Shown one piece after another: positions 1 through 6,610 of a stretch of 10,295 bases of DNA (its first letter is position 1; every line of letters begins with the position of its first letter). The notes below the pieces were generated by a model. That model had not been told where the DNA came from. It did not search any database and worked only from the letters and a program-made list of their open reading frames with translations. The DNA is from Bacteroidota bacterium (lineage in GTDB: Bacteria > Bacteroidota > Ignavibacteria > UBA10030 > F1-140-MAGs086), in NCBI GenBank assembly GCA_005792205.1, contig SXSO01000012.1, positions 1 to 10,295 of the forward strand. The letters are read 5' to 3'. The position numbers were made by a program, and so were the translations under genes.

Positions 1-438
1 GAAACAATAAATTTAGAATTAAATACATCAAAAATTTCCAATGCAAATCAATTAAAAATTATTGGTTCAAATAATTTTGAAGAAATTTTGAATTTAGAAA
101 ATAAAAATTCTGATGTTCAAATTTCTGAAAGAGAAGAAGTTGGAAATTTTCTTATTAAATCGCAAGAAAAAATTTTATCAACTTATTCAATAAATATAGA
201 TACAAAAGAATCGAATTTGATTTCAATTGATGATAAAAAATTACAATCTATTTGTAATTTATATGGATTTGAAAATAAAAATATAATTTTTGAAAATGAT
301 TCAGAAAAAATCCAAACCTCAATCATACAATCTCGTTTTGGAAGTGAGTTGTGGAAAGTTTTTCTTGTCATTGCTTTCTGTTTGGCAATTTTAGAGATGC
401 TTGTTTCACGAACGTCAAAAAAAGAAATAAGTGAATAA
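1..438 (+). CDS. BatA-like membrane protein, C-terminal part (5' end outside window)
   Basis: The reading frame is open from the first base of the window to a TAA at 436-438, giving 145 residues of the C-terminal end of a larger protein. A TTG at 88-90 could be mistaken for a start, but the frame continues upstream without a stop, so the true start lies outside. Most of the visible part is polar and lysine/asparagine-rich. Near the end comes the segment RFGSELWKVFLVIAFCLAIL followed by EMLVSR and a short basic tail, i.e. one hydrophobic membrane span close to the C-terminus. An arginine-glycine-x-glutamate-leucine-tryptophan lead-in to a final membrane helix is, from memory, typical of the large BatA/von Willebrand-type membrane proteins of Bacteroidota. 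That family assignment is inference from the tail only; no BatA or VWA domain is visible here. The final bases overlap the next gene, suggesting co-transcription. Confidence 0.6.
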   Translation, partial: ETINLELNTSKISNANQLKIIGSNNFEEILNLENKNSDVQISEREEVGNFLIKSQEKILSTYSINIDTKESNLISIDDKKLQSICNLYGFENKNIIFENDSEKIQTSIIQSRFGSELWKVFLVIAFCLAILEMLVSRTSKKEISE

Positions 439-1432
439 CATTGATTTTAAAAATTCTATTTTACTTGCTCCGATGGAAGGGATAACTGATTTTCCATTTC
501 GGATTATGTGTAAAAAATTTGGAGCTGATGTTGTTTATACTGAATTTGTAAATGTAGAAGGTTTGGTTCGCAATAATCAGAAAACCCATAACAAAATGTT
601 TTTTACTGATGAAGAACGACCTTTTGGAATTCAAATATATGGAGGAAACAAATGTTCGATGGAAAATGCTGCAAAGATTGTTGAAAAATTAAATCCAGAT
701 TTGATTGATATAAATTGTGGATGTTGGGTAAAAAATGTTGTTGGTAATGGTTCTGGAGCGGGACTTTTAAAAGATTTAATAAAAATGGAAGCAATAATTT
801 CTTCCACAGTTAAATCAGTAAAAATTCCCGTAACTGTGAAAACTCGTTTAGGATGGGATGAAAATTCAATTAATATTTTAGAAGTCGCAAAGTTGGTTGA
901 AAATGCAGGAGCAAAAGCATTGACAATTCATTGTAGAACTCGTAGTCAAGGACATAATGGCGATGCTGATTATTCATTTATTTCGAAAGTAAAAGAAAGC
1001 GTTAAAATTCCAATTATTGTAAATGGAAATATTTTTTCTCAAGAAAAAGCAATTGAAGTTTTTAAAACTACAAACTGTGATGGAGTTATGATTGCTCGCG
1101 GAGCAATTGGAAATCCGTGGATATTTCGTAGTATAAAAAATTATTTTGCTACAAAAACTTTCCTTCCACCTCCATCTCTAAAAGAAAAAATAGATATTAT
1201 GCTAAATCATCTTCAACTTGAAATTGAATACAAAGGAGAAAAAAGAGGGGTGATTGAGTTTAGAAAATATTACAATGGATATTTAAAAAATTTTTCAAAC
1301 ATCGCACAAGTAAGAGCAAAACTTATGCTATATATAAGTGCAAATGAAATTTTTGAATGTATAGAAAATTATTTCAACAATACCATTTTACTTGAAGTTG
1401 AAAATCTTTCTCCACTTTCAAAATTGAGTTGA
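431..1432 (+). CDS. dusB: tRNA dihydrouridine synthase, DusB-like
   Basis: This 333-residue protein is an FMN-dependent enzyme that reduces uridines in the tRNA D-loop region to dihydrouridine using NADPH. Landmarks run in order along a TIM barrel: LAPMEGITDFPFR near residue 12, the catalytic cysteine C98 in DINCGCWV, VKTRLGWD at 135-142, the IHCRTR histidine and arginine (H166, R168), IVNGNI at 195-200 and MIARGAIGNPWIF near 219-231. The helical tRNA-binding part follows. Length matches the usual 320-335. The start is GTG at 431: an in-frame TAA lies immediately before it (428-430), and the next methionine is inside the first conserved motif, so no other start works. The gene overlaps the preceding one by 8 bases, implying translational coupling. 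Tryptophan replaces the usual proline after the catalytic cysteine. The last 64 bases are antisense to the end of the convergent gene. The DusB subtype is less certain than the Dus family. Confidence 0.93.
   Translation: MNNIDFKNSILLAPMEGITDFPFRIMCKKFGADVVYTEFVNVEGLVRNNQKTHNKMFFTDEERPFGIQIYGGNKCSMENAAKIVEKLNPDLIDINCGCWVKNVVGNGSGAGLLKDLIKMEAIISSTVKSVKIPVTVKTRLGWDENSINILEVAKLVENAGAKALTIHCRTRSQGHNGDADYSFISKVKESVKIPIIVNGNIFSQEKAIEVFKTTNCDGVMIARGAIGNPWIFRSIKNYFATKTFLPPPSLKEKIDIMLNHLQLEIEYKGEKRGVIEFRKYYNGYLKNFSNIAQVRAKLMLYISANEIFECIENYFNNTILLEVENLSPLSKLS
1369..1432. other. 64-base convergent coding overlap
   Basis: The 3' ends of the dihydrouridine synthase gene (plus strand, stop TGA at 1430-1432) and the secreted repeat protein gene (minus strand, stop TAA at 1371-1369) overlap tail to tail. 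The same bases encode the last 21 residues of Dus and the last 20 of the sorting domain on the other strand. The overlapped sorting-domain end (SSKMVLLK) is conserved in type. The overlapped Dus end lies after its last recognisable conserved region, so Dus is the likelier one to have grown by losing an earlier stop. I see no inverted repeat with a T-run serving as a terminator here. Confidence 0.85.
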
Positions 1433-3510
1433 ATAAAATAAATTCCACTTTCCAAATTTTTCGGATTAAATTCAATTTCGTAATTCCCACTTTCTAAATA
1501 TTTATTATCAATTAGAATAGCAATTTCTTTTCCTAAAACATTGTAAATTTTTAATGATACATTTTTCACTGTTGAAAAGTTTTTAGGAATTGAAAATTTT
1601 ATTTTTGTATTTGGATTAAATGGATTTGGATAATTTTGCAAAAAAATCTCTTTTGGTTTTTCATTTTGTAAAAATTCATTTTCTTTTACAAAAGTTATTC
1701 CTCCATTTGTAGTTTTTAAAATCATTCCATCATCACCACAAATCCATCCACTATCTTGATTGATAAAATAAAGTGAATTAAAATTTGCATTTGAAATTTT
1801 TGCTCCAACACTCCAATTTAAACCACCGTCAATTGTCCTAAAAAATTTTCCATTGTTACCACAAATAAATCCTATAGATGTATCCAAAAATTGAATTGCA
1901 TTTATTTTACTACTTGTATTTTGTGGGATATAAATTTCATTCCAAGTTGTTGCATCATTTGTTTTAAAAATTTTTCCGTTTTCACTTCCAACAAAAATAA
2001 AATTTGTGTCTAAAACAAAAACAGAAGTAAGATTATTTAAAATTGGAAGAACTGTTTTTTCCCAAGTTTCGCTATTGTTTTTTGTGATGTAAACTGTTCC
2101 CGAATCACAAACGACAACAGCAGTTTTAGGTTGTGAAGATTGAATAAAATGAATTTTATTCATATTTAAAGTAGGAGAAAAATTTTGCGAAATAACATCA
2201 TTCCAAGTTTCTCCTGCATCAGTTGTTCTAAAAATTTTTCCACTATCTCCAACTACAATTCCTGAAAACATATTTGAACTTGAAATTGAATTCAAATTGT
2301 TTTGTGTTTGTAAATGTGTTGAAGTCCAAGAATCACCACTTGAAGTTGAACGCAAAACTAAACCTGAATCACCACATGCAAATAATCTCAACGACGGAAA
2401 ATTTGAATAAGTTATATCATTTATGTTGTTAAAAAATGTTCCAATAAATTGTGTGAAAGAATTTCCACCGTTTATTGTTTTAAGCATAAGTCCCATATTT
2501 CCAACTATAATTCCTGTTGTTGAATTTAAAAATTTTATTGAGTTTATATTTTCAGATGTTCCTCTACTTTGGTTTGCCCAATTTAAACCACCATCAGTTG
2601 AAATTAAAATTAAACCACTTTTTCCCGTTATCCATCCTTTACTTTGATTTGCAAAAAAGATATTTGTGAGTTTTTGATTTACACCACTATTGATTGAAGT
2701 CCAATTAATTCCATCATTTGTAAGTAAAACTTTTCCACTGTCTCCACAAATCCATGCTTTTAGAGAATCAAAAGCATACACATCATATAAGTTTAAATTT
2801 GTTGGAGAAATTTGTGATGACCAACTACTTCCCCCATTTGTAGTTTTAAAAATTGTTCCATTGTTTCCAACACACCAACCTCTTTTTTGTGTAGCCATCA
2901 TAACAGAATAAAGAGAATCAGAAAAACCGCTTGGGGTTTCTTTACCCCAAGATTTACCATTATTTGTTGTTCTCAAAACTCTTTTATAACCAACAGCAAT
3001 TCCTGATTTAGCATTAAAAAAATCTATTGCAAAAAGTTTTTCTGTAATACCTGAATTTAGAGTTGTCCAACTTGACCCTTGATTTATTGTCTTAATTATT
3101 TTCCCACTATCTCCAACAATATAACCAGTATCGCTATCAAAGAAAGAAACTCCATTTAAATTTGTTGAGAGATTAGAATTTACATTTGTCCAACTTGACC
3201 CTTGATTTATTGAGCGAATTATTTTTCCGTTATTTCCAACACTCCAAATGTGAGAGGAATTTGAAAAAGTTAAACTATTAAGTTTTACACTTAAATCATT
3301 TATTAAAGCATAAGATTGCCAAGCATTTCCTCCATTTAATGTGCGAATTACTGAAGCAAAATCACCACATCCAATAACTTTGTTTTCATCAATTGCCCAA
3401 AGTGAATTTAAATTATTTCCTTGCGGATAAGGATTTTGCCAAATCCATTTTTCTTGTGCGAAAGAAAAATTAAAAAAAAATATCGTAAAAATTATATTGA
3501 ATATTTTCAT
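1369..3510 (-). CDS. Secreted YCF48/BNR-repeat protein with T9SS type A sorting domain
   Basis: This 713-residue exported protein begins with a signal peptide (lysine, then a phenylalanine/isoleucine-rich core, likely cleaved after FSFAQ at residue 19). Residues about 33-612 contain 14 units of roughly 40-45 residues following the pattern NLNSIxFxDSxxGWICGDSGKI then xKTTNGGxSW. These are the YCF48/BNR-type beta-propeller repeats. Fourteen units would make two seven-bladed propellers (units 1-7 to about 320, units 8-14 to about 612); that is inference. Residues about 622-713 are a Por/type IX secretion C-terminal sorting domain beginning IFLQNYPNPFNPN, with GKEIAIL, SGNYEIEF and SGIYFIQL, so the protein should be exported, then released or anchored at the cell surface. 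In photosynthetic organisms YCF48 helps photosystem II assembly, but in this phylum such repeats occur in uncharacterised surface proteins. The start ATG is preceded by AGAGG. It is last in the operon, 15 bases after hisC, an unexpected place for a surface protein. Ligand unknown. Confidence 0.93.
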   Translation of the reverse strand: MKIFNIIFTIFFFNFSFAQEKWIWQNPYPQGNNLNSLWAIDENKVIGCGDFASVIRTLNGGNAWQSYALINDLSVKLNSLTFSNSSHIWSVGNNGKIIRSINQGSSWTNVNSNLSTNLNGVSFFDSDTGYIVGDSGKIIKTINQGSSWTTLNSGITEKLFAIDFFNAKSGIAVGYKRVLRTTNNGKSWGKETPSGFSDSLYSVMMATQKRGWCVGNNGTIFKTTNGGSSWSSQISPTNLNLYDVYAFDSLKAWICGDSGKVLLTNDGINWTSINSGVNQKLTNIFFANQSKGWITGKSGLILISTDGGLNWANQSRGTSENINSIKFLNSTTGIIVGNMGLMLKTINGGNSFTQFIGTFFNNINDITYSNFPSLRLFACGDSGLVLRSTSSGDSWTSTHLQTQNNLNSISSSNMFSGIVVGDSGKIFRTTDAGETWNDVISQNFSPTLNMNKIHFIQSSQPKTAVVVCDSGTVYITKNNSETWEKTVLPILNNLTSVFVLDTNFIFVGSENGKIFKTNDATTWNEIYIPQNTSSKINAIQFLDTSIGFICGNNGKFFRTIDGGLNWSVGAKISNANFNSLYFINQDSGWICGDDGMILKTTNGGITFVKENEFLQNEKPKEIFLQNYPNPFNPNTKIKFSIPKNFSTVKNVSLKIYNVLGKEIAILIDNKYLESGNYEIEFNPKNLESGIYFIQLNFESGERFSTSSKMVLLK
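3063..3089 (-). repeat. 27-base direct repeat, copy in propeller unit 3
   Basis: This 27-base stretch recurs exactly at 3186-3212, 123 bases (41 codons, one repeat unit) away. It encodes INQGSSWT at residues 142-149 of the repeat protein. Other units differ at the DNA level and usually have NGG here rather than NQG, so the identity points to recent duplication or conversion of one unit. Confidence 0.9.
3186..3212 (-). repeat. 27-base direct repeat, copy in propeller unit 2
   Basis: This is the exact match of 3063-3089. It encodes INQGSSWT at residues 101-108, the neighbouring propeller unit of the same protein. Confidence 0.9.
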
Positions 3511-3515
3511 TGTAA

Positions 3516-3520
3516 CCTCT
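3516..3520 (-). promoter_or_regulatory. Shine-Dalgarno site AGAGG of the repeat-protein gene
   Basis: Read on the minus strand, AGAGG lies five bases before the ATG at 3510, inside the 15-base gap after hisC. It is the only clear purine-rich ribosome binding site before any start in this window; the other starts have only A/T-rich leaders. It supports the chosen start and suggests stronger or independently initiated translation of this last gene. Confidence 0.6.
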
Positions 3521-3525
3521 TTTTT

Positions 3526-4623
3526 TTAAAAGTTGTTTTTTGAAATTATATTTTTTAATTCATAAACAAATTTTTCATTTTGTTCCATAGTTCCTGTAGA
3601 AACTCTCATAGAATTTGATAAACCAAAACCACTCAAAGGTCTTACAATTATTCCTTTTTCTAATAGTTTTTGAAAAATAAAATTCACCTTTTTTTCAGAA
3701 TCGAAATTTAAGAACGCAAAATTTGCAACGGAATTTACAACATTTAATTTAATTTCTCTTAATGATGAAGTTAAAAATTTTATTCCTTCATGATTTAATT
3801 GAATTGTTTTTTCTAAAAACTCTATATCCTTTAAAGCACCAATTCCACTTGCTGAAGCAATAGAACTTGGTTCAAATGGAAGTTTTACTTTTAAAAGATT
3901 TTTTATTAATTCATCATGCGCAAAACCATATCCAATTCTAATTCCTGCTAGTCCATATGCTTTTGAAAATGTGCGAAGTGTGATTACATTATCATAGCGA
4001 TAAAACATAGAGTTTGGATAATTTATATTATTTTGTGCATATTCAAAGTATGCTTCATCTAAAATTATCAAAATATTTTGCGGAACTTTTTTGTAGAAAT
4101 TGTCAAATTCTTCTTTTGTGAAAAATGTTCCTGTTGGATTATTTGGATTTGCAAGATAAATTATTTTTGTTTTTTCGTTAATTGCATTTGCAATTTTTTC
4201 TAAATCGTATTGCCAATTTTTGTAAGGAACATATTTTATTTTTACACCTCTTGTTTGAACTAAAACTCTAAATCCTATAAATGGAAATTCAGTTGTAAGA
4301 CACTCTTCATCATCGCATAAAAATGTGCGAATGATATTTCCCATAATACTTTCTGAACCGCTTCCAACAATTACATTTTCAAGTTTTACGTTTTCTTTTT
4401 CTGCAAGAATTTCTCTGAGTTTTATTCCTCCATCGGGATAAAAATTTATATCGTTTAAAACTTTCTTTGCTTCTTCAATTGCAAGTGGCGAAACTCCAAG
4501 TGGATTTTCATTTGATGCAAGTTTAATAACCTCTTTCAATCCAAATTCTTTTTGAACTTCTGAAATTGGTTTTCCTGCTTTGTAAGGTTGTAAAGTTGAT
4601 ATGTAATTAGGAACAAGTGGCAC
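3526..4623 (-). CDS. hisC: Histidinol-phosphate aminotransferase family protein (HisC-like)
   Basis: This 365-residue protein is a fold-type I PLP aminotransferase of the HisC group. In histidine synthesis HisC converts imidazole acetol phosphate and glutamate to histidinol phosphate. Visible landmarks are KLASNENPLG (34-43), the cofactor-binding GSGSES (87-92), ANPNNPTG (158-165), the PLP-ring aspartate in DEAYFEY (D189), the Schiff-base lysine K221 in TFSKAYGLAGIRIGY with R229, and the substrate-carboxylate arginine R340 in MRVSTG. Length is normal. The start is GTG at 4623: the protein begins MPLVPNYISTLQPYKAGKPI, matching the family N-terminus, and no ATG lies upstream. No Shine-Dalgarno site is evident. 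It follows truA by 19 bases. No other his gene is present, and the sequence style (VIKLASNENPLG, VPQNILIILDEAY) also fits the closely related HisC2/aromatic aminotransferases, so a role in phenylalanine/tyrosine synthesis is possible. Confidence 0.88.
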   Translation of the reverse strand: MPLVPNYISTLQPYKAGKPISEVQKEFGLKEVIKLASNENPLGVSPLAIEEAKKVLNDINFYPDGGIKLREILAEKENVKLENVIVGSGSESIMGNIIRTFLCDDEECLTTEFPFIGFRVLVQTRGVKIKYVPYKNWQYDLEKIANAINEKTKIIYLANPNNPTGTFFTKEEFDNFYKKVPQNILIILDEAYFEYAQNNINYPNSMFYRYDNVITLRTFSKAYGLAGIRIGYGFAHDELIKNLLKVKLPFEPSSIASASGIGALKDIEFLEKTIQLNHEGIKFLTSSLREIKLNVVNSVANFAFLNFDSEKKVNFIFQKLLEKGIIVRPLSGFGLSNSMRVSTGTMEQNEKFVYELKNIISKNNF

Positions 4624-4642
4624 AAAAAATATATTTAAGTTT

Positions 4643-5422
4643 TTAAAAAAAGAATAATGGATTTAATTCTTTGGTAATTTTTTTTTCATCATAAGTTATT
4701 TTTTCTAAAAATAAACCAGATGGGGGAGCAGTAAATTTTGCAATGTCATCAACTTCATTTGATAAAAAATAATTTATTTGAGTTGGTAAAATATTTTCTC
4801 TTCCAACTTCCACAAGTGTTCCAACAATTCTTCTTACCATTTTCCATAAAAAATGTGATGCACAAGTTCTAATGAGTATAAAATTATCTGTTTCTTTCAT
4901 TTCAATTTTTTCAATTAAACACTTTGTGCTTTTACTTTTCTCAAATCGTTTGTCACAGAAAGAAACAAAATTATGCATTCCAACAAACTGTTGAGATGCG
5001 GTTTGCATTTTAGAAAAATTCAATTCATCTTTAATCCACCAACAAAATTCTTTTCCAAAAGCAGTTCTTCGTTTTGCAATTTGATAGACATAGATTCTAC
5101 TTTTTGCATTGTATCTTGCGTGAAATTTTAAATCAACTTTTTCAACATTTAAGATATTTATATCAGAGGGTAATAAATCATTTAATCCAAATTGAATTTT
5201 TTGTGGAAGAAAATTTTTTTCCAAAACCAAATGAGCAACTTGTTCAATTGCATGAACTCCACTATCAGTTCTTCCACTTCCAATAAATTCAATTGTATTT
5301 CCAAAAAGTTGACTTAAGGCATTTAAAATTTTTCCTTGAATTGTTTTATCAGAATTTTTTTGTTCTTGCCATCCACTGTAACGAGTTCCATTATATTCAA
5401 TTTTCAATTTATATTTTATCAT
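4643..5422 (-). CDS. truA: tRNA pseudouridine(38-40) synthase TruA
   Basis: This 259-residue protein isomerises uridines 38, 39 and 40 in the tRNA anticodon stem-loop to pseudouridine. The family start MIKYKLKIEYNGTRYSGWQ is present. The catalytic aspartate is D53 in GSGRTDSGVHA, and the C-terminal landmark is HFLWKMVRRIVGTLVEVG, followed by APPSGLFLEKITY near the end. Length is typical (about 245-270) and no key residue is missing. The ATG lies 3 bases after the stop of the rRNA methyltransferase gene (TAA, GTT, ATG), so the two are almost certainly on one transcript and probably translationally coupled. No ribosome binding site is visible. hisC follows after 19 bases. Confidence 0.96.
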   Translation of the reverse strand: MIKYKLKIEYNGTRYSGWQEQKNSDKTIQGKILNALSQLFGNTIEFIGSGRTDSGVHAIEQVAHLVLEKNFLPQKIQFGLNDLLPSDINILNVEKVDLKFHARYNAKSRIYVYQIAKRRTAFGKEFCWWIKDELNFSKMQTASQQFVGMHNFVSFCDKRFEKSKSTKCLIEKIEMKETDNFILIRTCASHFLWKMVRRIVGTLVEVGRENILPTQINYFLSNEVDDIAKFTAPPSGLFLEKITYDEKKITKELNPLFFF

Positions 5423-5425
5423 AAC

Positions 5426-6610
5426 TTATTTTATAATGCAAAGAAATCCTTTAAGATAATTTCCTTCAGGAAAGTTAGTAGAAGTCGTGTGATCAATTGA
5501 TTGAGAAAGTTGTTGTATAAATTGAACATTTTTTTTTGCATCAAGAGCGGCATCAGCAACAATTTTTTGAAATAATTCTTTTGTCATAAGCCCAGAACAA
5601 GAAAATGTAAAAAGAAGTCCATTTTTATTTAATAATTTCATCGCAAGAAGATTGATGTCTTTATATCCTCTACTTCCTTTTTCAATTTGTATTTTTGATT
5701 CAATGAATTTTGGTGGATCAAGTATAATGACATCAAAACTTTTTCCCATATCTCTATATTTTCTTAAAACTTGAAACACATCTCCTTCAATGTTTTCAAT
5801 ATTATCACAAGAAAAATTATTTAGCACAAAATTTTTTTCTAATATTTTAATAGCACTTTTTGAACTTTCAATGTTTGTAATTTTTTGTGCATTTCCAAGT
5901 TGTGAAAAAAGTGAAAACCCTCCAGTATATGAGAAACAATTCAATACATTTTTTTTATTTACAAATTTTGAAACTAAAAACCTATTTTCTTTTTGATCTA
6001 AATATGCCCCTGTTTTATGGCCATTCCAAACATCTACAAAAAATTTTATTCCATTTTCTTCAACTTCAATCAAATCAGTTTCTAATTTTCCAAAGAGAAT
6101 GTTTTTTTCTTGTTTCAATCCTTCTTTTGTTCTAATTTCTAAATCATTTCTTTCTATAACTACTTTTGGTTCAAAAATATTTATTATTTCATCTATGATT
6201 GTTTTTTTGTGGAATTCTGTTCCTGCAAAAAGAAATTGTACAACAAAATTTTTTTCATAAACATCTACAATTAAACCGGGAATAAAATCTGACTCAGCAT
6301 TTATCATACGAAATGCATTTGAGTTTATTTTTTTATTAAATAAATTTCTGTATTCAAATGCATCTAATATTTTTTTCCTAAAAAACAAATTGTCAATTTT
6401 TTCATCTTCAAAACTCCACATTCTAACATTGATTTGTGAATATTTTGAATATCCTCCAACTCCTAAAAACTTTTTTTCTGATGAATAGATTTCTACTGTT
6501 TCACCGTTTTCAATATCATCATCAATTTTTAAAATTGCTCCAGAAAAAATCCACGGATGGTGTCTTAATACTGATTTTTCTCTATCGGATTTTAAAATTA
6601 TTTTTTTCAA
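5426..6610 (-). CDS. rlmI: 23S rRNA (cytosine-5) methyltransferase, RlmI family
   Basis: This 394-residue class I SAM-dependent methyltransferase is essentially the length of E. coli RlmI, which makes m5C1962 in 23S rRNA. An N-terminal PUA RNA-binding domain covers about residues 1-75 (HHPWIFSGAI at 17-26). A linker/EEHEE-like region follows, then GHKTGAYLDQKENR (197-210), the SAM-binding loop LNCFSYTGGFSLF (223-235), the LDPPKF motif (297-302), and FSCSG with the catalytic cysteine C338. The end contains DHTTSTNFPEGNYLKGF. The start is TTG at 6610, overlapping the metH stop as the four bases TTGA. The protein beginning MKKIILKSDREKSVLRHHPW matches the family start, so the TTG is well supported. 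The target site is inferred from family membership; related PUA-containing methyltransferases with other targets exist. Confidence 0.92.
   Translation of the reverse strand: MKKIILKSDREKSVLRHHPWIFSGAILKIDDDIENGETVEIYSSEKKFLGVGGYSKYSQINVRMWSFEDEKIDNLFFRKKILDAFEYRNLFNKKINSNAFRMINAESDFIPGLIVDVYEKNFVVQFLFAGTEFHKKTIIDEIINIFEPKVVIERNDLEIRTKEGLKQEKNILFGKLETDLIEVEENGIKFFVDVWNGHKTGAYLDQKENRFLVSKFVNKKNVLNCFSYTGGFSLFSQLGNAQKITNIESSKSAIKILEKNFVLNNFSCDNIENIEGDVFQVLRKYRDMGKSFDVIILDPPKFIESKIQIEKGSRGYKDINLLAMKLLNKNGLLFTFSCSGLMTKELFQKIVADAALDAKKNVQFIQQLSQSIDHTTSTNFPEGNYLKGFLCIIK
6607..6610 (-). promoter_or_regulatory. TTGA stop/start overlap between metH and rlmI
   Basis: On the minus strand the bases TTGA contain both the TTG initiation codon of the rRNA methyltransferase and the TGA stop of the methionine synthase gene. 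This is the TTG version of the familiar ATGA coupling junction. With no ribosome binding site nearby, terminating ribosomes probably re-initiate here, so expression of rlmI may depend on translation reaching the metH stop in the correct frame. Confidence 0.7.

Noticed and set aside
2423..2911. Plus-strand open frames of about 73 residues inside the repeat protein gene
   Set aside because: They are antisense shadows of the repetitive minus-strand coding sequence, with no leader or recognisable domain.
1700..3400. Regularly spaced similar segments suggesting a CRISPR or satellite array
   Set aside because: The periodicity of about 123-135 bases equals one protein repeat unit, the segments are diverged at the DNA level, and the frame stays open throughout.
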